Shown piece after piece: positions 1-8,047 of a DNA stretch of 64,000 nt (positions are counted from its first letter, which is position 1; each line of letters opens with the position of its first letter). The notes under the pieces are model-generated. The model was not told the origin of the DNA. It did no database searches and saw only the letters and a program-made list of their open reading frames with translations. The position numbers were made by a program, and so were the translations under genes. The DNA is from Proteus columbae (lineage in GTDB: Bacteria > Pseudomonadota > Gammaproteobacteria > Enterobacterales > Enterobacteriaceae): assembly GCF_009914335.1 (NCBI RefSeq), contig NZ_CP043925.1:1736001-1800000 (forward strand), given 5' to 3'.

Positions 1-150
1 AAAACGGGCGGTGGTGAAAATGGGCTTCATGTCGGTATTTATGATACTGATAATACATTTATTCATGCATCAACTAGCAAAGGGGTAACTCGTTCATCCC
101 TTGATAATGTCTATTGGAAAAAGACATTTTGGCAGGCTCGCCGATTGTAG
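1..150 (+). CDS. nlpC: NlpC/P60 family cell-wall hydrolase, C-terminal fragment
   Basis: Only the last 49 codons lie in the window; frame 1 is open from base 1 to a TAG at 148-150. The peptide contains HVGIYDTDNTFIHASTSKGV and ends FWQARRL. This is the C-terminal part of the NlpC/P60 cysteine-peptidase fold, including the His of the HVGIY strand, and resembles E. coli lipoprotein NlpC. The family cleaves peptidoglycan stem peptides. Naming it nlpC rather than another NlpC/P60 paralogue rests on the tail sequence and on the E. coli-like order toward aroH and ppsA further on. The catalytic Cys and any lipobox would lie upstream, outside the window. Confidence 0.7.
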   Translation, partial: KTGGGENGLHVGIYDTDNTFIHASTSKGVTRSSLDNVYWKKTFWQARRL

Positions 151-227
151 TTTCGTGCCATTTAACAGCCTAATATATTGAGAGTTATGGTATCGTATAC
201 CTTATTTTCTTCATATAGGTATTCCTT

Positions 228-1247
228 ATGTCAGGCAAATTGCGTCTGTTAATTTCCGAGTCTTATGATCCTTGGTTTAACCTTGCTGTTGAAGAGTGTA
301 TTTTTAGACAAATGCCCGCTGATCAACGCGTACTTTTTCTTTGGCGTAACGATAATACGGTAGTTATTGGTCGAGCACAGAATCCATGGAAAGAGTGTAA
401 CACCCGTAAAATGGATGAAGATGGTGTGAAATTAGCTCGCCGTTCAAGTGGTGGTGGGGCTGTTTTCCATGATCTTGGCAATACCTGTTTTACCTTTATG
501 GCAGGAAAGCCAGAATATAATAAAACAATTTCAACTCAAATTATTCTTGATGGATTATTAAAAGCAGGCATTAATGCTACGGCATCAGGACGTAACGATT
601 TGGTGGTTCCTCAAGATGATGGTGAAAGAAAGGTTTCTGGATCAGCCTATAAAGAGACTAAAGATCGTGGTTTTCATCATGGTACATTATTAATAAATGC
701 TAACTTATCTAGATTAGCTAATTACCTCAATCCAGATCCGAAAAAACTTCAAGCTAAAGGTATCACGTCTGTTCGCTCTCGAGTGGCTAATTTGATCGAG
801 CTTCAACCTAATATTACCCATGAAAAACTTTGTGAAACTATCACTGAAAGCTTTTTTGAATACTATGGTGAACGAGTAGAAGCAGAGATTATTTCACCGC
901 AAAAATTACCTGATTTACCCGGTTTTGAAGAAACTTTCACTAAACAAAGTAGTTGGGAGTGGAATTTTGGACAAGCACCTGCGTTTTCACATCTTTTAGA
1001 TAATCGTTTTAAATGGGGGGGCGTTGAGCTACATTTTGATATCGAGCGTGGCAACGTTATTAGAAGTCAAATATATACAGACAGTTTAGATCCTGCGCCA
1101 TTAGAAGCATTATCAGAGATGTTGGTAGGGCAACGTTACACACCCGAGTCTCTAAAAGCGCTTATTGAGCAACTCACTCAGCGATATCCTAATAATAAAA
1201 TAGAGCTTAACGAGCTTCAAGAATGGCTTGTGACAGCGATAGCGTAA
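228..1247 (+). CDS. lplA: Lipoate-protein ligase A
   Basis: Activates free lipoate with ATP and attaches it to the lipoyl domains of 2-oxoacid dehydrogenases and GcvH (lipoate salvage, cytoplasm). The 339 residues match the E. coli length (338). The family signature [15 protein letters not shown] is at residues 71-85, and KVSGSAYK carries the catalytic Lys (about 135). The C-terminal accessory domain is present. The ATG follows a short AGGT-like ribosome site and a 77-bp gap after nlpC. A strong hairpin terminator follows at 1285-1314. In E. coli lplA lies elsewhere, so its place beside nlpC is a lineage difference. Confidence 0.95.
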   Translation: MSGKLRLLISESYDPWFNLAVEECIFRQMPADQRVLFLWRNDNTVVIGRAQNPWKECNTRKMDEDGVKLARRSSGGGAVFHDLGNTCFTFMAGKPEYNKTISTQIILDGLLKAGINATASGRNDLVVPQDDGERKVSGSAYKETKDRGFHHGTLLINANLSRLANYLNPDPKKLQAKGITSVRSRVANLIELQPNITHEKLCETITESFFEYYGERVEAEIISPQKLPDLPGFEETFTKQSSWEWNFGQAPAFSHLLDNRFKWGGVELHFDIERGNVIRSQIYTDSLDPAPLEALSEMLVGQRYTPESLKALIEQLTQRYPNNKIELNELQEWLVTAIA

Positions 1248-1284
1248 TTTTTATCAACGTTAGAAAACGATAAACAATAAGCAT

Positions 1285-1314
1285 AAAAAAACCAGCTAAA
1301 AAGCTGGTTTTTTT
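1285..1314 (+). terminator. Bidirectional terminator between lplA and pqrA
   Basis: ACCAGCT at 1291-1297 pairs with AGCTGGT at 1302-1308, flanked by A-run and T-run, so it can serve both convergent genes. Confidence 0.85.
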
Positions 1315-1341
1315 ATGAAGAATAATGTGATGCGAAATTGA

Positions 1342-1710
1342 TTAGTGATTTTCACATGACATAAAGCAATGAGTGTCTGGCATTTTGCCATTTTCTCTAA
1401 ATTTAGCGGGTGTAGTATTGAAATGCTTTTTAAAGATACGTGTAAATGTTGCTTGAGAGCTAAAACCATACATTAAAGCGATATCTAAAATAGACATATC
1501 TTTTTCTTGTAATGATTTAGCAGCTTCTAATAAGCGACGTTTGCGAACATATTCGCCTAATGTGCAGCCTTTAAAATCTTTAAAAATGCGTTGCAAGTGC
1601 CACTTAGAGTAGCCACTTTTATTTGCAATCGTATCGATTTTTATACCTTCGTTACGTTGTAACTGGGTTTCTAACCATTTCAGAATATCATTAACGACAT
1701 TTTCAGCCAT
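1342..1710 (-). CDS. pqrA: AraC/XylS-family MarA/SoxS-like activator PqrA
   Basis: A short one-domain AraC-family activator with two helix-turn-helix motifs (IDTIANKSGYSKWHLQRIFK and ILDIALMYGFSSQATFTRIF) and no effector-binding domain. It therefore belongs to the MarA/SoxS/Rob class, which raises efflux and lowers porin levels. From ATG 1710 it has 122 residues, as I recall for Proteus PqrA (quinolone resistance). The frame extends to a GTG at 1722, but GGGAGG at 1715-1720 sits just before ATG 1710, so the inner start is preferred. CCCAC and GTGGG at 1718-1734 can form a hairpin that covers part of this ribosome site. Confidence 0.85.
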   Translation of the reverse strand: MAENVVNDILKWLETQLQRNEGIKIDTIANKSGYSKWHLQRIFKDFKGCTLGEYVRKRRLLEAAKSLQEKDMSILDIALMYGFSSQATFTRIFKKHFNTTPAKFRENGKMPDTHCFMSCENH

Positions 1711-1806
1711 AAAACCTCCCACAAAAATGGTGGGGACACAGTGCCCAAGTAAATAGAATAGTAACGTATGTTATTTATAACCTATTTTAAGCATGAGGAA
1801 AATAAC

Positions 1807-1826
1807 AGGTAGGCAAAAAGTGCTTT
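1807..1826 (-). promoter_or_regulatory. Marbox-like site upstream of pqrA
   Basis: On the minus strand AAAGCACTTTTTGCCTACCT fits the marbox pattern AYNGCACNNWNNRYYAAAY at 11 of 14 defined positions. It lies about 100 bp upstream of the pqrA start, where autoregulation would be expected. Inference from sequence pattern only. Confidence 0.35.
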
Positions 1827-1828
1827 TC

Positions 1829-1847
1829 GTGATTGATAATCATTATC
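1829..1847. promoter_or_regulatory. Fur box in the pqrA-hmuV gap
   Basis: GTGATTGATAATCATTATC matches the 19-bp Fur consensus at 16 of 19 positions, with the 13-bp core exact. The target is unclear. It is about 120 bp upstream of pqrA (minus) and about 78 bp upstream of a small plus-strand reading frame. The heme operon ends, rather than begins, on the other side. Confidence 0.65.
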
Positions 1848-1924
1848 ACAACGATAGGTGTGACTTATATAGTTTAAGTAAGGTTCAGTTTGCTGAATAT
1901 TTCTGATTAAAAGTGATATTTTGT

Positions 1925-2032
1925 ATGACTTTTACTTTGTTGAATTTATTGATTTATTTTTTTAGTTTAATAGTTCTGTTATACCTTTTATTTTTCGCTC
2001 TGTTATGCTTTTTGGTGCGAAATACAAGCTAA
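1925..2032 (+). CDS. Possible 35-residue hydrophobic small protein
   Basis: An ATG frame encodes MTFTLLNLLIYFFSLIVLLY followed by LLFFALLCFLVRNTS. It is almost entirely hydrophobic with a positive C-terminal end, like a one-span small membrane protein. It lies downstream of the Fur box at 1829-1847. Against it: no Shine-Dalgarno sequence is visible, and T-rich DNA yields hydrophobic frames by chance. I do not recognise a family. The rest of the 1711-2237 gap holds the marbox-like site, the Fur box and the heme operon terminator. Confidence 0.2.
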   Translation: MTFTLLNLLIYFFSLIVLLYLLFFALLCFLVRNTS

Positions 2033-2173
2033 TCATTGATTAAGGTGTATTTGAAATTCAATTTATTTGACTGAGTATCGAAAAATTAAAATAAGATTTA
2101 TTAATCAATCGATGTGATATTACCTTCACCATTTTATTTTCAATTGCTAAGTTTATTGATAATAAATTAACTA

Positions 2174-2207
2174 AGCCACCTATTAGAAAGTAATGCTAAA
2201 AGGTGGC
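2174..2207 (-). terminator. Probable terminator of the hmu operon
   Basis: AAGCCACCT and AGGTGGCTT form a 9-bp stem just past the hmuV stop, followed on the minus strand by a T/A-rich stretch. Confidence 0.5.
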
Positions 2208-2237
2208 TTGGTAATAAAAATTTAGGTAGTGCTCTTT

Positions 2238-3032
2238 TTAGGGGCGTAGAAAAACTTGAGGATATATATGTTCTGGATGAGTATTAACACTCACATCTGC
2301 ACCATACCATTTTTGTATATTTTCTGTTGTGAGTACGCTGTGTGGTGTACCTTCACAAACTAACTTTCCTTGATGCAGTAATAAAATTCTATCAGCATAA
2401 AGAGACGCTAAATTAAGATCATGCAAAACACAACACACCATAAGATTTTGTGTTTTTGCCAATTTTTTTAATAAACGTAAGCTGTGTTGCTGGTGGTAAA
2501 GATCAAGTGCGGAGGTTGGTTCATCAAGGAACAATACGGCTTCTTGTGGTGTAGGGTGCCATAATTGCGCTAACACTCTAGCAAGTTGTACTCGCTGTTG
2601 TTCTCCCCCCGATAATTGACGATAGTCTCTATCTTTAAATTTTAAACAGTCTGTTTGGAGTAGTGCGGTTTCAATTGCCATTTTTTTATGTTGTTGCCCA
2701 TGAGGTGTTCTTCCCATAGCAACCACTTCTTCGACTGAAAATGAAAATGAGAGCTGACTATTTTGTCGCATAACAGCACGGTTTTGCGCTAATTGCTGGC
2801 TATTCCATTGTGAATAGTTTTTTTGTTTAAAATAACATTGACCTTGTGTTGGTGTTGTATAGCCTGTTAATAAGCGTAATAGCGATGATTTTCCTGCGCC
2901 ATTAGGGCCAATAATGGTAACTAATTCCCCAGCATTAAACGAAAGCGACACATCATCAATAATGGTCTTATTGCCGATTCGGTAAGTTAAATTATTTCCA
3001 TAGAGTAATGGCGTGTTTTGTTTTTCAATCAT
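2238..3032 (-). CDS. hmuV: Heme ABC transporter ATP-binding protein HmuV
   Basis: ATPase that powers heme import through HmuU across the inner membrane. Walker A GPNGAGKSS is at 42-50, the ABC signature LSGGEQQRVQLARV begins at 140, and Walker B VLFLDEP is at 166-172. The start ATG at 3032 overlaps the hmuU stop (ATGA) and follows AGGAAGA. A TTG further upstream would add 12 residues inside hmuU and is less likely. Length is 264 residues, within the HmuV/BhuV range. Last gene of the hemP-hmuR-hmuR-hmuS-hmuT-hmuU-hmuV operon. Confidence 0.93.
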   Translation of the reverse strand: MIEKQNTPLLYGNNLTYRIGNKTIIDDVSLSFNAGELVTIIGPNGAGKSSLLRLLTGYTTPTQGQCYFKQKNYSQWNSQQLAQNRAVMRQNSQLSFSFSVEEVVAMGRTPHGQQHKKMAIETALLQTDCLKFKDRDYRQLSGGEQQRVQLARVLAQLWHPTPQEAVLFLDEPTSALDLYHQQHSLRLLKKLAKTQNLMVCCVLHDLNLASLYADRILLLHQGKLVCEGTPHSVLTTENIQKWYGADVSVNTHPEHIYPQVFLRP

Positions 3033-4033
3033 GACATTCTTCCTGCGGGTTGTCGTAAGATCAGCCAAAGGAAATAAGGACCACCAATTAATCCTGTAAT
3101 GAGCCCCACAGGGATTTCTGCTGGAGATACCAATGTTCGTGATAATGTGTCAGCAGCGAGTAATAGTGTCGCACCACCTAAAATAGTGGCAGGTAATAGC
3201 CATACATGATTACTCCCAATGCGCATACGAATAAGGTGCGGAACAACAAGTCCAATAAATCCAATAACACCACTCAGTGCGACAGCACAGCCAATTAAAA
3301 TGGCGCTAAGAAGTAACAAAATAAATTTGGTTCTTCTTACATTTAGCCCTAAGTAATGCGCTTCTTCATCACCAAGTTGTAATAGGTTTAATTTATGGCT
3401 TTGCCAACATGCCAAAATGCTAACAGGAATGATCACAAGGGTTGCAATAGATAAGGTTTTCCAGTCAATCTGGCTTAATGAACCCATCATCCAAAGTGAG
3501 AATTGACGTAACTGTTGGTCGGTACTGATGTAACTTAATACACCAATAAAAGACATACATAGCGCATTGATAGCAATACCGGCAAGCAATAACCGCGCTA
3601 AATTACCATCACTTAATTGATGCAATGAGAAGATAATCATTGCCACAATTAAACCGCCAATAAAGGCGGCAACAATATGACTGTAAAATGCAAAGGCTGG
3701 TGAAAAAGAGAACGGTAGAATAATCACAATGGCAACCATTAGTGCTGCACCGCTACTAATACCAAGTAGACCAGGATCAGCTAATGAGTTTCTAAATAAT
3801 CCCTGCATTATCGCGCCTGATATTGCTAAAGCTCCTCCAACAAGAATGGCTAATAATACGCGAGGTAGACGGATATCTAGCCAAATTTGCCATTCCATAT
3901 CATCAAAAGAGCTATTCCATAATGTATGAAACGAAAGGGCTAATGCACCGCTATTCACAGAAATTAATGTAACCGTAGTGAGTAAAAAGAGTAAAACTAA
4001 AATACTCATCCACGGTGAACGAAAACGAGACAT
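3029..4033 (-). CDS. hmuU: Heme ABC transporter permease HmuU
   Basis: FecCD-type permease of 334 residues with about ten membrane segments. It carries the typical sequences DIRLPRVLLAILVGGALAIS near residue 55, GIAINALCMSFIGV in the middle, and GVIGFIGLVVPHLIR near 262. It transports heme with HmuT and HmuV. Its ATG overlaps the hmuT stop by one base (TAATG), and its stop overlaps the hmuV start by four bases, which indicates translational coupling. Confidence 0.93.
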   Translation of the reverse strand: MSRFRSPWMSILVLLFLLTTVTLISVNSGALALSFHTLWNSSFDDMEWQIWLDIRLPRVLLAILVGGALAISGAIMQGLFRNSLADPGLLGISSGAALMVAIVIILPFSFSPAFAFYSHIVAAFIGGLIVAMIIFSLHQLSDGNLARLLLAGIAINALCMSFIGVLSYISTDQQLRQFSLWMMGSLSQIDWKTLSIATLVIIPVSILACWQSHKLNLLQLGDEEAHYLGLNVRRTKFILLLLSAILIGCAVALSGVIGFIGLVVPHLIRMRIGSNHVWLLPATILGGATLLLAADTLSRTLVSPAEIPVGLITGLIGGPYFLWLILRQPAGRMS

Positions 4034-4848
4034 TATTGCTCCAATGCTTGACGAATTTGATGCATGACTTCTGGTGTTGAAAGGGTAAAGCCTAATAATC
4101 CCATATCATCAACAATAACATAATGCTTGTTTTTACCCGCTGGTGTGTATTTTATGCCAGGTAACTCCCATAGTTTTTCAATTCCGCCAATACCTTTAAT
4201 ACCTTCTTTGGTTACTAGCAAAATATCAGGTTGGCTTGCAATAACACCTTCTTGAGAAAGTGGGCGATAGCTTGTAAACCCTTGCATGGCATTTTTACCG
4301 CCAACCAGTGAAATAATGGTATCCGCAGCTGTATTTTGACCCGCAGCCATTGGAACAACACCACCATGACTCATGATATAAATGACTTTCTTATCGATAG
4401 GAGTGGTTGAAATTTGCTTAATAGAGAGGGCGAGTTTCTCTTTTAGTTGATTGCCTTCTTGTTCTTTATTTAAAACTGTCGCAATGGTGTCTATTTTTTC
4501 ATTAATGGCTTCTAATGAATGTGTACCTGTAATCGTTTTAACAGCAACTCCAGCCTCTTTAATACGACGTAATGCTAAAGAAGGGCGAGCGAGTTCACTG
4601 GTAATGATCAACGTTGGTTTGACAGATAAAATTCCTTCTGGGTTTAGCATTCGCATATAACCCACATCAGGAAGTGTTTTCACTTGTTCAGGAACTAAAC
4701 TGGTGCTGTCTCTTGCAATAACTTGCTCACCTGCACCTAATGCGAAAACAATTTCTGTAATATCGCCACCAATAGTAACGATACGTTCATTGGCCGAAGT
4801 GATGGACGATATGACGCTACACAGGATCAAAAGAAGCCATTTTTTCAT
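4033..4848 (-). CDS. hmuT: Periplasmic heme-binding protein HmuT
   Basis: Substrate-binding component of the heme importer, a class III (BtuF-like) binding protein of 271 residues. The N-terminus MKKWLLLILCSVISSITSA is a Sec signal peptide, with the mature protein starting near NERIVTIGGDITEIVFALGA. This is followed by DVGYMRMLNPEGILSVKPTL, the usual family segment. GGAG lies nine bases before the ATG. It sits 15 bp after hmuS and is coupled to hmuU. Confidence 0.93.
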   Translation of the reverse strand: MKKWLLLILCSVISSITSANERIVTIGGDITEIVFALGAGEQVIARDSTSLVPEQVKTLPDVGYMRMLNPEGILSVKPTLIITSELARPSLALRRIKEAGVAVKTITGTHSLEAINEKIDTIATVLNKEQEGNQLKEKLALSIKQISTTPIDKKVIYIMSHGGVVPMAAGQNTAADTIISLVGGKNAMQGFTSYRPLSQEGVIASQPDILLVTKEGIKGIGGIEKLWELPGIKYTPAGKNKHYVIVDDMGLLGFTLSTPEVMHQIRQALEQ

Positions 4849-4863
4849 TAAATCATTCTCCGA

Positions 4864-5913
4864 TTAGGCGATTTTAGTGAGGGTATTCACTTGTTCACGC
4901 CACTGTAGTTGCTCAGCAGTACCTTCAGTGCGTTGTCCGTAGAGTTGAGCAATTTGCTGCCCCTTGTTATCAAAGATTTCAAGGCTGGTAACAAACCCAT
5001 CTTGAGTAGGTTTACGTGTTACCCAACTCTCTGCAATTTCACTTTCAATTAAATGAAGTGTAAAAGCAGGATTGAAAACGTTGATCCAAACTTGCTCACT
5101 ATTTTCAAATTGATGCGGTACTAGACGATCAATTTGGCCTGTAAAAATTTGTACACAGCCACGGCTACCGACAAATATCATGATCTCGTTTTGCGCTTCT
5201 TTAGCGAGCTCTAATAAGGTTTTCAGTGCGTTGTTATCAACTTGATAAGCAAGGTCATCAGGAACCGCTTTGAATGCTTGTTGACGACTTAAGTTATTTT
5301 CTTTTAGTAATTTGAAGAATTGGTGAACGTCAGTCATTGAACGCCATTGTTGTTCAAGTTGTTCCGCTAATTCATTACTAACAGGTGTGTTTGAGTATGG
5401 TTCAACAGGAGTGATATCTAAAACGGGGTTTTCTTCAGATAAAAATGCTTGAATAAGTGCATTCCATTCATCCATATTCGTGTTATCTGTTGCATAGACT
5501 TTATGTAATGCATCACCATGCATATCAAAGAATTGAATGCTATAACGCGTTCCTTTTGATGTTTCTTCGGCAAGTGCAAAAATACTTGACCAATAAGCGA
5601 AGAAAAAGCGTAAATCCATTGCACGCGGATTTAAGATTAACCCTGCGTGATCGTTAAAACGGGCATTTGTGTATTCACCAAGGTGTTCATGAACGGCAAT
5701 ATCATTACGAGTAATCGCTTTGACTTCACCTACTTTACTCAATGCTTTTAATAATTCTTGTACATCATTGCGTAGACGCTTTGCATCGTGTCCTACACGG
5801 GCATGAGTGAGTTCGGCTTCACTGACATTTAAGTAAGTAGCGAGATCTCGTGCATATGATGCTTTTTTGTCCGCTTTAGCTTGCAGGTAGCTCTCATAAA
5901 GAGGTTTATTCAC
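4864..5913 (-). CDS. hmuS: Heme-degrading / heme-chaperone protein HmuS
   Basis: Cytoplasmic HemS/ChuX-superfamily protein with two similar halves. It takes heme after import and releases iron or hands heme on. The frame opens at GTG 5955, seven bases inside hmuR. A second GTG at 5913 has ATAGGAG five bases upstream and gives MNKPLYESYLQAKADKK, which matches the start of Yersinia HemS-type proteins. I prefer 5913 (349 residues). The N-terminal part has YARDLATYLNVSEAELTHAR. The C-terminal half ends QLQWREQVNTLTK. Confidence 0.9.
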   Translation of the reverse strand: MNKPLYESYLQAKADKKASYARDLATYLNVSEAELTHARVGHDAKRLRNDVQELLKALSKVGEVKAITRNDIAVHEHLGEYTNARFNDHAGLILNPRAMDLRFFFAYWSSIFALAEETSKGTRYSIQFFDMHGDALHKVYATDNTNMDEWNALIQAFLSEENPVLDITPVEPYSNTPVSNELAEQLEQQWRSMTDVHQFFKLLKENNLSRQQAFKAVPDDLAYQVDNNALKTLLELAKEAQNEIMIFVGSRGCVQIFTGQIDRLVPHQFENSEQVWINVFNPAFTLHLIESEIAESWVTRKPTQDGFVTSLEIFDNKGQQIAQLYGQRTEGTAEQLQWREQVNTLTKIA

Positions 5914-5948
5914 AGAAACTCCTATTATATCGTTGATTTTATTGTTAA

Positions 5949-7976
5949 TTACCACTGATAACTCACAAGTACTTTTGCATTTCGTCCTTCTTGAGGAATA
6001 CCTGCAGAAGAGTAATACGTTTTATCAAATGCGTTACCCAGTACAAATGAGGTTGTTAATCCTTTTAATGAGGCATTACCTTCATAACGAAGGTAGAAAT
6101 CATTAACGCCATAACCTGCTTGTTGGCGATTGGTTGGGCGATTAAAACGGTCATGCTTGGTAAAGTCCGTTTTTTTGGTAAATTGACCGACCCAACCCAC
6201 AGAAAAATCGGTACTTGGTACAGGAACATCAAAGCGACTGGTTAATGTATCTGGCTCAATTGAGGTAATTGAGGCATTTGTCGCATTATCTTTTCCTTTG
6301 GTATGGTTATAAGCTAAATCCCAATTAAAGAATTTTGATTGATAGCTCATCGAAACATCCCATCCCCAAATAGTTGCTCTTGGAATATTTGTTGACTGTG
6401 TATATCCCTGAAAAATAGCAACATCTGCATCAATATAATCTTTTGCGCGAGTATTGAAATGGGCAGCTTTAATTTTCAGATTATCATTATTAGATAATAA
6501 GTCGTCGAATTGAAAACCTAACCCATATTCAGTAGTTGAATTGGTTTCAGGCTTTAAATTAGGGTTTGGACGCCAATAGTTTGTTGGCGCGCCAGGGAAA
6601 GGTGCATCAAAATGTTTTGCATCGTTATACATCTCACCTAAAGTTGGCGCTCTAAATGCTTGTGAGTAAGAGGTATACAGCATTGACCAGTCAGTTGGTG
6701 TGATACTGATTGCCCCTTTTGATGACCATTTATCCGCAGTAATGTCATCATAACGATCGTTTTGGCTCTTATATTTGTCAAAACGTGTTCCTAAAATTAG
6801 GGAGACAGGTAAATCACGTAAAGTGACTTCATCTTGTACCCAACTGGACATAAAACGGATATCGGCTTGTGGGAAGCTTTCTGCATTTTGGCTTGGTGAT
6901 TGTTTTTGTTTATAAACCTCGCCACCATAAGTCAATCCATGTGATGCAAAGCTGTACGTACCCACTTGTGAGCGGTTTTCGAGTTTTACGCCATAGGTTT
7001 TTTGCTCTCGACCTTCAAATCCTTTTTGTACCGTTTTGGCATTGATATCAACTTCACTGTAATAAGCCTGTGTTTTCAAATTAATCCATTGTGAATCTGA
7101 AGGATCAAATTGATAGGTTAACTGAACATCTTTTTGTGTTGTGGTGCGATCAGTTTCTACGTTTGCAGGTGTTGGGCCACTGGCAACTTGAGGGTTTTTA
7201 GGTTGATTTGTATTGTTATGGTAATAGCGGAATTGTCCACTTAATGTGTTGCTATCATCAATTAGCCAGCGCCCTTTGGAAAGTAGATTGATAATGGTTT
7301 CATCATTTTGAGCACGATAACCCCCACCGTAACGAGTATCACCTTTATCACGGGCTGAGAATGCGACGAGTCCATCAAGGTTATCGTGTCGGCCAAAAGC
7401 CGTAACACCCATACCTTGACTGTGCTGGGCGGTATTACCAAGACCAGTAACACGTACGCCACCTTGTTCGTGTTTTGAAAGCAGATCGCTTGCATCAACC
7501 GTATCGTAAGCGATAACACCGCCAAGGGCACCGCTACCATATAACAGAGCAGAAGGACCTCGAATAACTTCAACTTGTTTTATAAGCAGAGGATCAACAA
7601 AAATACTGTCGATATGACCGGTGTCTGTTCCTTGGCGAACGCCATCTACAAGTGTCAGTATTCCATTTTTACTGTATCCTCGCATACTGATGGTTTCACC
7701 ATTAGTACGACCTGCGCCTGAAATTGAAATGCCAGGCACATGGCGAAGTAATTCAGAAGCACTTCCTGCTGTTTCTGACAACGCATTGTTATTTTTTATA
7801 ACTGTTGACATCATCGGTAATGTAAAGCTATCACGCTCATTACCCGTCGCATAAACTGTAAGCACTTCTGTTTTTTTCTTCTCATTAGTTTGCGTCTTCT
7901 CTTGTGCAGATACACAAGCAGAAGAAACTGCAATTGCCAGCAAACTGAATTTAATCAATAGGGATGACTGAGACAT
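5949..7976 (-). CDS. hmuR: TonB-dependent heme receptor, hmuS-proximal copy
   Basis: Outer-membrane receptor of 675 residues with a signal peptide ending near SSACVSA and a TonB-box-like TEVLTVYATG. A plug domain (RGYSKNGILTLVDGVRQGTD) precedes a 22-strand barrel ending in aromatic YQW. The heme-receptor hallmarks FRAPTLGEMYND and NPNLKPE flank a segment with a His (AKHF), the arrangement known from HemR/HmuR. It is the second of two adjacent receptor genes, 71 bp after the first. Proteus mirabilis literature numbers such receptors hmuR1 and hmuR2; I do not assign the number. Confidence 0.93.
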   Translation of the reverse strand: MSQSSLLIKFSLLAIAVSSACVSAQEKTQTNEKKKTEVLTVYATGNERDSFTLPMMSTVIKNNNALSETAGSASELLRHVPGISISGAGRTNGETISMRGYSKNGILTLVDGVRQGTDTGHIDSIFVDPLLIKQVEVIRGPSALLYGSGALGGVIAYDTVDASDLLSKHEQGGVRVTGLGNTAQHSQGMGVTAFGRHDNLDGLVAFSARDKGDTRYGGGYRAQNDETIINLLSKGRWLIDDSNTLSGQFRYYHNNTNQPKNPQVASGPTPANVETDRTTTQKDVQLTYQFDPSDSQWINLKTQAYYSEVDINAKTVQKGFEGREQKTYGVKLENRSQVGTYSFASHGLTYGGEVYKQKQSPSQNAESFPQADIRFMSSWVQDEVTLRDLPVSLILGTRFDKYKSQNDRYDDITADKWSSKGAISITPTDWSMLYTSYSQAFRAPTLGEMYNDAKHFDAPFPGAPTNYWRPNPNLKPETNSTTEYGLGFQFDDLLSNNDNLKIKAAHFNTRAKDYIDADVAIFQGYTQSTNIPRATIWGWDVSMSYQSKFFNWDLAYNHTKGKDNATNASITSIEPDTLTSRFDVPVPSTDFSVGWVGQFTKKTDFTKHDRFNRPTNRQQAGYGVNDFYLRYEGNASLKGLTTSFVLGNAFDKTYYSSAGIPQEGRNAKVLVSYQW

Positions 7977-8047
7977 GCAGATGGATCTCCGTTATTTAAT
8001 GGGCTGTTAAAATACAGCCCTTTGTTATGTAAATTATTGCTCCTCAT

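Noticed and set aside
189..201. Palindrome GGTATCGTATACC before lplA
   Set aside because: Short (5-bp arms), with no known operator resemblance; could be chance in the gap.
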